A program made the translations under genes and the position numbers. Under the pieces are notes generated by a model. The model was given only the letters and a program-made list of their open reading frames with translations, did not search any database and was not told the DNA's origin. This document shows positions 12,101 to 23,308 of a DNA stretch of 64,000 nt, piece by piece (position 1 is the first letter of the stretch; every line of letters begins with the position of its first letter). The DNA is from Fasciolopsis buskii (lineage: Eukaryota > Platyhelminthes > Trematoda > Plagiorchiida > Fasciolidae), in contig LUCM01008442.1 of the NCBI GenBank assembly GCA_008360955.1, forward strand, positions 74,440 through 138,439. The letters run 5' to 3'.

Positions 12101-15100
12101 GCTAATATCCGCCAGTAAATGTTGAGGTTTAAGGATCAGTGTGCCCCAAGAAGTGGACTTCTTCTCGACTGGAAGTAGAGATTGGAACCTGACAGAGATC
12201 TGCAGCATACTAGTTGTCACGGTCAGCGGATTGGGGTTTTGAAATGATTCAGTACGACGTTCCAAATCGTAGTTTGGCGTCATTTATACCAACTGTGGAA
12301 CGACTTAATATTCTACTTACCTCTTTTTTACAATATGCTCGATACACGTAGTGCATTAAATACCATCTGACGGACAAAATGAGTCTTCTCCGATACATTC
12401 AGATAAGGAGGATTTGAAGGTAACTTAGTAGATCTTCTTTGCACACAAGCTCCCTGCAGCTATGTCATACACGAATGAATTGATCATTGTGAGTAACCGT
12501 CACTGGCCCCGAAAAACCAGTGATAGACGGGCACTGCACCATGTAACATTACATTTTAACAAACCACTGTTAGTTCAAAGGCGAAGATGTTCAACTAGCA
12601 GTCGTTTGTTCCCGGTTTATATCTCTGATCCGAAGCGAGAAATACGTGGTTATGCAATGTTCCCATTCTTTTCGACGGTCGTCTGGGAGTTGGCATTTCA
12701 CTAGATCATCAACTACCGAATGCTTAAAGGTATCCTCAAACGTCATGTGAATGAAATCACTGCCGGTATCCAGGTCTATTACAGACGATAATCACTGGCC
12801 TTGTATCCCTGTTTCTTTCGCAATCAACGCCCATCGGACGATGACTGATTCCATCCGGAAACCAGAAAATACCATTCATGCAGGTCACCGATTAGTAGGA
12901 ATTTTTTGTTGTTCTATCACATTGACTTACTTACCTTCTTCTACCACTTTTAAAGACTAACTCATATACACTGCGCGTCAATGAGTGCTTCGCTTAGTAT
13001 GGAAATAATCATATCAAATGGGCCTAAACAAATTAGATCAAATTTGGCTCTTTCATAAACGAACCGGATGGTGTTTGACTGCCCACTCCTCCGTTCGACT
13101 GCTCACTAATATAAACCTCGACTCAGTTCATTGAATTTCTAGGACAATTCGAATTGATCAGTAACTTGGGTGGCCAAAAAACGGGGTAGTTCACCATGGA
13201 AAATTCATCGAATTATTTTGGTTGTGATTTCAGTACCAATGGAAAATTGTAGTGCAGCCAGATTAAGCAGGCGACAAAAGGTCACCTTGTGTTTTCTTAC
13301 TCATTATACCAATTCCCATATTGATTCGGAACCATGTCAAAAGCATTCGAATTATCTCGACGAATATTCGAAAATGTCACCCAACTGGTTTATTGGGATC
13401 TCGGTTACATAAATCTGACACGAGATCCACTTTACCTAGGCACAATTTTTGTGCGCATGTGCTGTACGGTGCACCAATTATGCACTGCTGCACAATCTGC
13501 GAGTAAATTTACTTGTGAGAGTACTTGTGTAACGGAGGTGTGCTTTTAGTGCATTCCGAATTTTTTTGACAAAAATCCGGATAACTTCGATACAATTCCG
13601 AAATAACCCGGAAAACGGTCGGGTAGACCAAGAGCCGTGAAATCATGTAAATGGCAACTGGAAATTAACGTTCAACATTATCTTCAAACGATCCATTTCC
13701 ATTAGTCTTAACTGGACTTTGTTTAAATTCACTGGGTAATACAAACTGGTCTCGAATCATACTGAACTATGGTTGTCTGATCGTTCTCAATTTACTTACG
13801 AAACCTCATATTAGTACCCTTGATGGGGTATTTTAGTTAGTGCATTGCACTTATAAATCACTACACGGCTTTGTAAGGTTTTCGAGGTACACTCCTTGTT
13901 TACCACTCTGTTTTCGAATCCACCTCCAGATCGTTTCAGCTCTTCTGGGTGCCCAACTTCTTCGCAGTTACTATTTAGACGGCGACTTTCGCCCACTTTA
14001 AACAACAAGATATTTCGGGAAATACGTGAAACTTCCTGAACACCGAACTCGGGTGTTTTTCGGAGTACTTACATGTCACTTTTTAATCTTCGATCAGTGA
14101 CGTCCTGTGTAACTAGTCTGGTTCGGTGGCTCATTATGCACGTGACTAGGTCCCATGCCAAGCTGCATCAAACTGCAATGAAATCACCAACCCATCTTCA
14201 AATTTTCAAAATACTGTGATTTTTCAAATCCTAGTAATTTTCCACTCAACCCGTGCAGTTGTATTGACCATATTCTCTATTATTCATGTTTAGTTTTATT
14301 TCCCGCTGGAAACCTTGTACATCATACGGGACATTCGTTTATCCAAACTGTCCGCGAAATACCCGGTTGCGCCAAAATTCCCAAATTTGGTTAGTCAATT
14401 CTCACTGTCCAGTGCACGTCCAATTACAGACAACTTTCTATTCAAACTCGAGAGCCTAATGCTAGTTTGGGCTTTTTCCCGACTTCCTGTACCGTTGTCT
14501 TTTAGTAATCTGGTTTGTACCAAAGAGGGTGCACTTTAAATTGTTGCGCCTTAGTAATCTTTTGACAGGTCATACTTGTTTCAGTGAGCTTATTCAGCTG
14601 AATAACTCTGTGTCATACACCAAAATACATAACTTGAAAAAATCCATGATTCTTGCAACCTTCAGCATGACAATCTCTGTAAGTGCCACTCAGACTCCAA
14701 GACTCTGACCAAGTTCAATATGATTTCCTCAAAAACTGAGATGTACTATGACTGTCCTTATGACATAAGGCTGTCGTGCACAAGTGAACGAAAACGCTCG
14801 ATCACCGGCGAACATTTTCTGATTTAGGTTGTACTGATTCAAAGCATTTTCTTAGCACTAATTACGGTGTAACAGTGAGAGATTTTACCGCTGAAATGTT
14901 AGCTTGGTGCTTGCAAAAGCTCTAAAATACGGTACCACAAAATTCTGCTCGTTTTTTCCGGTACTGTAACTTAGGAAGGACACAAACAACAGGTCCCCAA
15001 AGGTCGACTGTGATCATTGGGTCTCACACATGTCTCAGATTTTTGTTCTTTAGACAGGCTTTTTTTGACATACTCGTGGCTGTTTGCCCTGCTATTGGAA

Positions 15101-18076
15101 TTTGTGAAAGTGACGAAGTTATCAGCAATGTTTCTAGGTCCCGTTACACAACTACTAGGCAACCTTCATGACCTACCGAAAAAGTCCCTGCTAGCTTCCA
15201 CGTAGCCGGTTTTCATTTACCCTACCTTATATTTTATTTCTCTTAGGCATCACAGTAAAGAAATAGCCATACGGACATTTGACTTGGCGTACGAAAAAAC
15301 ATAAGGCAACACATTTATAAACTTTGTGTTCCAAAAGTGAAACAAAAGCCCCGGAGTTTGCGCAGGTGGCGCAAATTTTCCAATTTATAATCCCCAAGTG
15401 AACTCGGTGGTTGAGGTTACTAAAGTACATAAACTTGTTTGACATTAGCTGTTGGAATTATGGGCTAGAAGACAGCAGCAGGAGGAGGTTGTATCCTTTA
15501 GGCACTTGGAGGATTTAGGCAAATCTTTGAGAACCGGTCTTGCTGCCACTTGATTACCGCCTTACTGGCGGACAGAGAGACTACCAAAAACCGTGGGGCT
15601 TGAATCAATCAGTGGCAAATTGAGTGCGCCAAGTGCACCACAGATGGTCAGCTGAATCTCAGTAGGGACTTTATCACACTGGCTGTTTACAAAATATGCA
15701 ACTCCACAAACTATGAAAGGGATTCAGCAATGCTCACATTACCCGAAATCGTGCACGCTTACTGATCAAGACAAATAATATTTTGTCTGCAAAGACGCTG
15801 AGTGGCATATTAAACATAAATTGTGAAACTTGTCAAGTTAGCTTTTTCATCTCTTATGGCCGCATTTTTTCCGATTTCTGAGACTAACTATGGGCAACTC
15901 TTTTTCTAAAGAAAGCACGGAATAATACCAAGCGATTTGCTAGTACATCTGTTTCTGCACCCATTCACAAAAATTTTTAAACTGATTGCCGTTTAATCTT
16001 GATGACATCAACTCTGCGAACAATAAACCATCACATTTAACTAATTTATATTCAAGGAACGGAAAAAACTAGGGTCATTGATTGGTATATTTCCCCCGGG
16101 GAAATGTTCCCGAAACACGATAATGAAGAACAATTAGATATGGTCTGCAATCTATGGAATTGGGAGCCGATTTCTTCCACTAAGTGCCCTTAGATCAAGA
16201 AAGTTTATTCCCTTCAATTGTGGCTAAGTTGACAGATAATAAGTTAGTTATGGTCACTCGTGAGACGAGGGTTAAAGTAATCGAATCGCTTCATTTCGCC
16301 AAAGCTGCCCCATCATCCAGCTTCCAGGAAAAAGTGTATATTCCTTTTTGCGTCCATTATTACCGAGACGGTATTCGGAAATCTTTCCAGAACTGATCAC
16401 AGGATCTAATTTTAATTTTTTGTCTTCTTTAGTAATTAAAATCAAAATGTACATCGTTTCTCTTGGAGTAAATCAATTCAGTCGATTTAGGATGGGGGTT
16501 GAGTGAAGAATGGAACTGCCTGCAGGCAGCCGTTTTATCCCTTCGGAGGACGTCGCTTAGTTACCAGAATAGCTGTATGGAACAGTAATAAAGGTAGTTG
16601 TAACGTCCATCTGACACGCAGGTATGAAAATCCATCCGCTGACGTTGTTTATTTGCCACTGTATTACCCGAGTTGTGTCAGTATTTCTCAGTTCTTACTC
16701 CTGAACCCACCAGACTTGTTAGTTTGTTTTGTCGCATAAAATTGACGAGAGGCAGGCACATTTTATCTCAACTATGCACCGCACTGGGTGCGTTAAAGTC
16801 GAACATTTATTGGACCGTTTGACCCCGCTCCCTTGCTTGCTTCTCCCGATCGGATACCGCTGAAATACGTGCTGTTTTCATTATATTACATTACTATTTA
16901 AGATAATTTTACCTCAGTTTGTTTAGGATTAGTCTCTTGGTTTCGATGGGGTTTGTTTTGGGCTTCTCATTAATCAAGTAGTTCGAAAGAAAGGCACAGC
17001 ATTTAAATCAGAAAATAATCAGGGTGAAACAATACGCAAGTCCTTTGGCATTGTACTACCATGCAGTGAACATCATTCTCGCAATCATTCTAAGTCCACG
17101 CAAGACATTACGCCCTGCTTGAGAGTTGCTGACAACTTTTCTGTTACATTATCTGTGACCGTCACTACATATACGCTGGTTTTCGTCAATATGGTAGGTA
17201 CTTTGAGTTCGGCACCGCCGTATCTGTGCTGACTCTCAAACGTCTTGGTTGCTGCATCTGGTGCTTACGTCGTGATCAGGTCATTATCAGCCTGGGTTCC
17301 AAATTCAATATTTAAGGTTAGAAGCAAATTGCGAGCAATGAAATCGAGCTTAGAAATCGAATTCCCACCCGTAGGTATTGTTACTGGACGTCAAAATATC
17401 CCCAAAAATCATTGTCATCAACACGTCCTGGTTATCTAAGAGGTCAAATTCAGATAAATGAACTTATATTTTGTGGATTAGAATACAAATAAGATGAGCT
17501 GCCAATAAAAGTTTCCCATGCCGCTTTGCGTGAGATGATCCCAAGCGGTATTCGGGATCGATAGAAGATTGCAAAGTACGCACAGACAGTTTAAAGTGCA
17601 ATAGCTAACAGGTGATGTCAAACAAGATTTTATGTGCAAAATTCAATATAACGCCAATTTGTCCTTCACTAACATTGCTAATCAGAAAGGAAAGAAGAAC
17701 CCTCAAAATCTGACTGAACTTTGTCAAAAACCCGAGCAGGATGGAAAAATGTCCGAAGTGAAGAGCAACAGAGTAACGAGTGGACACAGTAATGGAGAAA
17801 ATTGCCAACTTCTCGAAAATTCAGAGCCCCAAAATTGTTTGATTTCATTCGTTTTCGTCAGAAACACATATTTATTTAGGATTTTCCTAATGGTGGACTT
17901 TTGTGTGCGAACAATTCTATTCCGGATGTTGTTGTTGGTTGGATTGGATTAGGAACAGATAATTCACATTTTATGCTATTTTCAATGGCTTCACATATCT
18001 AGACGATATTGTGCAGAGAATTAAATTCTCATTGTTTACTCGAATTTTCGTTCCTTTTCCCTTGATTGAATATTAG
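9163..18076. other. long stretch, mainly non-coding
   Basis: No gene could be supported in this stretch. The most protein-like open frames are 9724-10020(-), 10514-10696(+), 13334-13549(+), 16184-16396(+) and 17632-17952(+), none of which has a known domain or paired splice borders. Part of it, especially 17-18 kb, may be 5' intron or upstream sequence of the Shisa-like gene, whose signal-peptide exon is not identified. Confidence 0.4.
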
Positions 18077-18230
18077 AAGCTGCAGAAAGATGTCTAATCA
18101 AAGATGAGAACGGTGATCGGATGTTCGTTTTGTGTCCGGATTATTGTTGTGGTAATCGGACTTTACAATACTGCTGCAACAATTGTTGGGCGAGTGCAAA
18201 CGGGATTGTCTGGTGTAGTCAAACTGCCAT
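18077..18230 (+). CDS. exon A: Cys-rich ectodomain of the Shisa-like protein
   Basis: The exon follows ATTAG at 18072-18076 (alternative acceptors at 18079 and 18085 keep the same phase 1) and ends before GTAAGT at 18231. It encodes eight cysteines with the order C..., FVLCPDYCCGNRT, LQYCCNNC and VWCS. The CPxxCCG...YCC spacing is the hallmark of Shisa/WBP1-type ectodomains. A second frame is open from an ATG at 18104 and looks like a signal peptide, but its exit phase (1) reads into a stop in the next exon, so the Cys-rich frame is preferred. Confidence 0.6.
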
Positions 18231-21200
18231 GTAAGTTTCTATTTCTATCCAACCATGCTTGAGACAAGTTTCACGTGCCTGGTTGGACTGACTAGACGAT
18301 ACAAAGGATCCGTTTGTTGGAATGCACACTCCATTCTTTCAAATGATTTTTACCCAAGGTTGCAATATCGCTACACGTTTTTTTAGGTGAGCAGAAAATC
18401 ATGTAATGCGAAACCTATGCTAATTTTCGGACTTGTTTTACACTCGGTCTTCAGTATGAAAATGCAGTTGACGCAGTATTCCTCTCCGTCTTTCTCTTTA
18501 CTGCCTTCTTATGGTTTGTGAACGGTCTTTTTGCTATTCCTCAACATGCGCCACGTGTGTCGGTCGGCCACATGGCGTGATTTGAGACAAGGATAAATTT
18601 CTATTACCAGGCTGCGCATTTACGGCCTTATCGGTTTCAGTTCCGTTGAAGTCTGTCTGCTTAAATAAGTAGATAAATTTAGAAAACCAACTATCGAATG
18701 GTCTAGTGAACTGCCCACGTGGACAGACTTTCAAGAACTCTGCTGTAATGCATTCAGTTGTTCTTTGCCCAGACTCTCGGGACATAAAAGCACACCTGAC
18801 AAGAACCATACTGGAGTACTTTACATTAGTGCTCCACCTAATCCGGCAGGGTAGACTTCATTGCAATCGAGAATTGATTTAGACAACATACAATCGCCAT
18901 GACGGCTAGTATGCCTTCTAAACAAAGGTGAATGTGAATAATGAATAAATCAGACATGTAATAATGGAGTGCATTTTCTAGAATCTTCACTTTGATGAAA
19001 CTTCAAATAATTTTTGTTGACGGCTTATTTGGTCTATCCAGTGTAATCCTATTTGCTAGCATGGAAACTTTGACTGGCAGTTCGACAGTCTATTGGTCGT
19101 TTGATGAGAAGTCTCCGTCCATACATGCGTCTGTCCGATTGAAGATACGTCAAAAATGCCTACATTTTTCTAGCCTTTCTATTATATTTCTATTTTACTG
19201 TCTTACATTCATTCAGTATGCCTCTATTTTCTTCGCTTTATTAGCCACCTGTACAAAACAAAGTCTGTCGCCTGCTTTCCACGATTAAGTTTTAAAAGCG
19301 AAAGTTGTAGGAAGATATTTTTGAGTTTAAACAAATTGGTCTCATTCAACACTTGACATTCTTCCTCCTATCGCTATCGTCATCAACATGCACGTACAGT
19401 GTCTCCGGTTTGATCCTACTATTTGTCGGGGTCCTACTCGTCCTTCTACTGGTCTCAGCTTCGGCACAATTCGACAAAATCACAAGCTGGACTGGACAAT
19501 GTTTTGCCTCTCCACGCTGTCGAGTCGCAGCCGGGATGGCCGAAAACGAATCCGGTGTAGCGTCGACCGGGACGAGGAACATGGGCGGTAAGTAAAGCTG
19601 CTCATTATGCCCTAGATCACATTCACGATATGGTGTCGTCAGTACTGTGCAACAATTTACTAAGTTAATGGCGAAATAAGAAGCATAGCACATCCCCGGC
19701 GAGCTTTTTTACAAACGAGTTTCTTGAAAACTAAATCAGATCAAACAGTTTGTCGATATTGCTCCTACTGAGCTGACCTGATTAATCAAAATAGGGAAGT
19801 AGAAGAATAAAAAGCAACAAGTGATGAAACAAAGTAATTGAAAGGAAAGAATTGATTCAAACACTCGATCATCGTCACCATTGCAGCACTTTTATTTTAT
19901 GGAAAAATTGCCTACACAAATTCATCCAGAAGACTAATTTACAATCACATATTAGGGCTTAACGGGACTGGTGCGACAGGCCTGTTACTTAATGCCCGAT
20001 TATACTCAAGGGCGATTTCATGCAAACCAGTTATGAATGATAGATAGATTTAGTAGAGAGCCTCAACAATACTCACTCAATAGCATGACACATAAAGGTC
20101 AACCAAATTTTGGAGTGATCTATGAAATAACCACAAAGGTTGCGTAATGTCTATCGAAATCGTAGTGAAGAGTTGGAAATTAACCATGGCGAACGAAAGT
20201 GAATTTTAGAACAAAACAAAAACACCTGGCGAAATCAAATACGGCTTATTTCGAAGCCACCTTGGTTGGTGGATGTATCCTACGTGTGTTTCCTGACAAC
20301 ACGCTACACATTTCGCCGATTTCGTTAAGCAATGATCTTCGTTTTACTCTCCACAGTATATCACACTGTAAAAAACTCCTAGCATGAAGCCGTCCTTACA
20401 CCGACCCCCTCCCCCAAACCACGATTTCAACATTCTGAATGTCGTACTTTATCTAGCAATGAATACATTTCTAGGGGTGGGAATATGAATGTAGAATGAT
20501 CTCATCGCCCACACGCATTCCTCATGGCTCAGTACCAGAAGTGGGCAAATATAAGAATTTACGAACGAGTTGTCTTCACGCGCACGTGTCTGAAAGGCCA
20601 CAGTGATCACGAAGCCGGCTGCATATGGCCTGGACACTTCTGTTCTATCGTTCGCATGTACTTACATGACAGTGACCTCGAAGTATGTCACAAGACAATT
20701 TTTGATTGAATCAGCATCATTAGCTTCGACTGACTTCGCTGACTGCCACTGGCAAACCTCGAAACCGTAGGTTTAGTTTTGCATTCACGGTTTTGGAGTT
20801 TCTATGCCAGGCTTACTGCTGTTCGCACCACGTCTTTCACACACAAGTCACTGTTTATCCGGTCAACTTTAAGCTCGGGTAGCACTAGGTGGGAGTTCTG
20901 CTCTCAGTGGAGCCCATCAGCGGAGTACATTCACCATTTGACCTTTAGCCTGAACCCGACCTTTCCAAATGGAAGGCGTGCAAGTTACCACTAAGCCATC
21001 AGTGTCCGTTCAGGTTAGTCGGAATTATCCATTTTAGATGACAACCTCAGTGACGTAATTATCAGTTGTCCCGAATTTTGTTCTGGAGGAGAACTCATAA
21101 AGCTGACCGTTCAAAAATAAGTACAAAAACAGAACATGTCGGGGATACCAAGCAAACAATGGCTTTTTACGGCTATTAACGAATAGTCCGTGCTAACTAT

Positions 21201-22177
21201 CCTCGCTCTGGCAAGAAAGCACAAAAAAGCGCCAAAACTGGACTCGATGAACGTTTATTTTGTGTAAAATTTCATAAATGTATGTGAAAGGCAAACCGCA
21301 TTCAGACAAGAACGCACACTTTTCAAACTTGGAATGCGTTCAGAATGCTAATCACTAGAACAACACCTGAATATCACATATCATGTGACGAATCTAGTGA
21401 GGGTCGCCTCGGAGTGTTAAGTTAACAGAAGCACCGGTTCACTGATTAGTCTGCAGTGAGGCTGAGCAGACAGAGAGCGCGCTGTACGTATAAGTATACA
21501 CTGGGTTTACTCCTTCAATGTGCTTGCCGTTTATGATATGAATATCGAATTGACAAATAACGGTGGTTTGTAGAGTATCTCATAGACCATATCACTGTGT
21601 ATGTTCACGTGCGTATCGCATTCAGTGTGGTCGTTTTGTGATCCTTAAAAGCGAATTGATCGGAAAGGGTGATTTGAAAGTTTGGTGATATACCAGTAAA
21701 ACTACCTCCTTGCCACTGTCCCGGTATCAGTTTCGGTTATTCTAATCACTAATTGATTGCACACATTCCTTGAACTAATACTATCACCAATGACGAGGAG
21801 CGTAGAAAGACCAAATGATGAATTGACGGAAAACACTCTTACTGTTTAACGACAGCGAAATTTAAAAAACTATCCTACCTTTGTTTTCAGCGGCCACCGG
21901 GAACCCAACCGATGCGGCTGGCTCACTGTCACTAAACCTGGTCCCGGCATTCTTGCTCCCAAAGCTACCAACATATTCAGAATGCACTCCGTCAGATCCA
22001 CCACCGCCTTTTCAACTTGTATCCAACCTGCAACCACCAAATTCCGAGCAGGACAGATCACACAGGAGCCGCGTGGTGCCCGAGCCGAGAACGCCGCGGA
22101 TAACTAGGCTGGAAACACCACCACCCAATTACGAATCTGTAAATCATTCGAAGCTAGCGAGAAAAGGACAAGATTGA
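18077..22177 (+). CDS. Shisa/WBP1/VOPP1-like membrane adaptor gene (3 exons, 5' end missing)
   Basis: Three exons join with exactly matching phases: 18077-18230 (ends phase 2), 19400-19587 (2 to 1) and 21891-22177 (1 to stop). All borders are canonical (ATTAG acceptor, GTAAGT donor; CAG, GTAAGT; TTTTCAG). The roughly 209-residue product has a Cys-rich ectodomain with CC pairs, one membrane helix and a Pro-rich tail with LPTY and PPNY. That order is typical of the Shisa-like superfamily of single-pass adaptors, which includes WBP1 and VOPP1 and binds WW-domain ubiquitin ligases through PY motifs. By inference it sits in endosomal or plasma membranes and links cargo to a NEDD4-type ligase. The signal-peptide exon lies further upstream and was not found. 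The family is assigned on architecture and Cys pattern, not on alignment, so the exact subfamily is open. Confidence 0.6.
19400..19587 (+). CDS. exon B: transmembrane helix of the Shisa-like protein
   Basis: The exon runs from the ACAG acceptor (19396-19399) to GTAAGT at 19588. Joined to exon A it reads a hydrophobic segment beginning VSGLILLFVGVLLVLLLV, about 22 residues and long enough for one membrane span. A juxtamembrane region with two cysteines and basic residues (CFASPRCR) follows, consistent with a cytosolic side that may be lipid-modified. The frame stays open into the intron only to a TAA just after the donor, as expected for real splicing. Confidence 0.6.
20770..21005 (-). repeat. 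SINE-like repeat in an intron of the Shisa-like gene
   Basis: Read on the minus strand, ACTGATGGCTTAGTGGTAAC (near 21000-20980) gives a perfect A-box-like TGGCTTAGTGG. About 30 bp on, TCCATTTGGAAAGGTCGGGTTCA contains an eroded B box. The minus-strand copy at 60460-60655 has the same TTTGGAAAATTCAGGTTCGA block with an intact B box. The body extends toward 20770. Confidence 0.45.
21891..22177 (+). CDS. exon C: Pro-rich PY-motif tail and stop
   Basis: A textbook acceptor (CCTACCTTTGTTTTCAG) precedes 21891. The exon adds about 95 residues ending at TGA 22175-22177. It contains LPTY and PPNY, both fitting the (L/P)PxY consensus for WW-domain ligands, plus SDPPPPFQ. The PPPNYESV context is close to the PPPPYE ends known in this superfamily. 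A basic patch (RSRVVPEPRTPRITR) lies between them. No AATAAA was seen within the next 120 bp, though AT-rich variants near 22290 might serve. Confidence 0.6.
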
Positions 22178-22504
22178 CCCCATTCTGTTTTCAAAGACAA
22201 ACTTCTGCTGTGAAGAATATTTTCAAAATCGTTGTGCTTTCACTCGTATATATTTCAAATACTCATTCAGAGATACCATATAATATTATGTAATTTTTTT
22301 ATCCAGTACTGCCGAGTTCAAAGCATTGTTTTCATTGTAATATGAAATGAGAACTGTTTCTTCTACTACATTCTGAACATCCATGTTGCCAACTTTAGCG
22401 AATTCGATTAGTCGTCTCGTATCCCTCCAGATTGATAAAACAAGGACGACCAAAATGGTTTCTAGCCGGCTCGTACGGAGTTCGTTAGTTTTATTTAAAC
22501 TGGA

Positions 22505-22685
22505 TCTGCTTAGGTTGAAGCTCACTGGATTGTAAACACCGGCTGTGATAAACAAATAAGATTTTGGATTCAAAACATGAAGATCGCGGGTTCGAATCAT
22601 CGCAGCGACGGATAATCCTCCAATTTGTACGCGGTTATTGTTAAAATACAATGTACATTATCGTTTCACTAATAGGGGAAGTAAA
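22505..22685 (+). repeat. SINE-like repeat downstream of the Shisa-like gene
   Basis: CGGGTTCGAATCATCGCAGCGACGG near 22588-22612 contains a B box one base from perfect. The tail GTTTCACTAATAGGGGAAG matches the tail of the copy at 4600-4745. The long minus-strand frame over this stretch (22286-22651) is its antisense shadow and is not taken as a gene. Confidence 0.5.
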
Positions 22686-23010
22686 AGCGATGATGAGATG
22701 ATCATCTCGGGCTTATCATCTGTTTTTTATGGTTCAACTACCAATACAAAAGATCCCTTTACGATTCACACCAAACTCGGGTGAATCGCTAAATCTAATA
22801 TTGCAGTCCAACTCCTAGTGAACCAGATACGAACCTATCTCTAAAATGACCGCCGCAAAATAGTCTGCCAGTCGATTCTATATTCCGAATAGAAATCTCC
22901 TTCAGTAGGGAATGACCTAGGGTAACATACAAGTTTGCGAGTATGACAGCAGGAAAAGATTAAATGATCTCATCAAATAATTCACCGTGCGATATGATCT
23001 TTCAACTCAC

Positions 23011-23160
23011 TATTAAGATTGCATGGAAGCACTAAGCACTGTACAGCTGTTTCATCCTTGTTAGGAATAATCAGCGGTGCATATCCATTGAGAACCTGCC
23101 CGTTGGCGTAATTAATACCTAAGGTCATGTGCAAAGCCTTCGTCGCATTTTTCATGCTAT
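23011..23160 (-). CDS. 150-bp internal exon, unknown protein, with paralogous copies
   Basis: On the minus strand CTTCTCTGCAG (just above 23160) is a strong acceptor and GTGAGT (just below 23011) a strong donor. Between them lie exactly 150 bp, phase 1 at both ends, so the exon could be skipped or duplicated without shifting frame. It encodes MKNATKALHMTLG, NYANGQVLNGYAPLI, PNKDETAVQC and LVLPCNLN. I do not recognise the family. A diverged but in-frame copy with the same donor lies at the window edge (63942-64000), and noisier copies lie at 26.75, 27.22 and 28.13 kb, all in the same orientation on the minus strand. Repeated preservation of frame and donor suggests a real exon from a duplicated gene or domain. 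The GGCCGT-rich sequence upstream gives an artificial His-Gly run in the unspliced frame. Confidence 0.45.
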
Positions 23161-23198
23161 CTGCAGAGAAGTCATCAATCGGTCGGGGTCGACTGCTG

Positions 23199-23236
23199 TG
23201 CGGTAGCGGCCCGTGGCCGTGACCGTGGCCGTGCAA
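23199..23236. repeat. GGCCGT short tandem repeat
   Basis: Imperfect tandem copies of a 6-bp unit (GGCCGT/GACCGT), translated as alternating His-Gly on the minus strand. They lie just outside the acceptor of the 23011-23160 exon. Confidence 0.7.
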
Positions 23237-23308
23237 ATCAGTGACTGATAGGTGGAACATGATCATGTGGTGAATTTGAACAAACCGTTCAGAGCCGGTT
23301 CGGTACTT

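Noticed and set aside
17632..17952. 106-codon frame upstream of the Shisa-like gene as its first exon
   Set aside because: It ends with a hydrophobic MLLLVGLD, but no donor in the needed phase 1 was found before its stop, so it was not joined to the gene.
22286..22651. 121-codon minus-strand open frame
   Set aside because: It runs antisense through the SINE-like repeat (RTRDLHVLNP is the translated B-box region), has no domain and no splice context.
22982..23266. 94-codon minus-strand frame beginning with a His-Gly run
   Set aside because: As a single frame it joins an intronic GGCCGT repeat to the real exon. Only the part bounded by the acceptor and donor (23011-23160) is kept.
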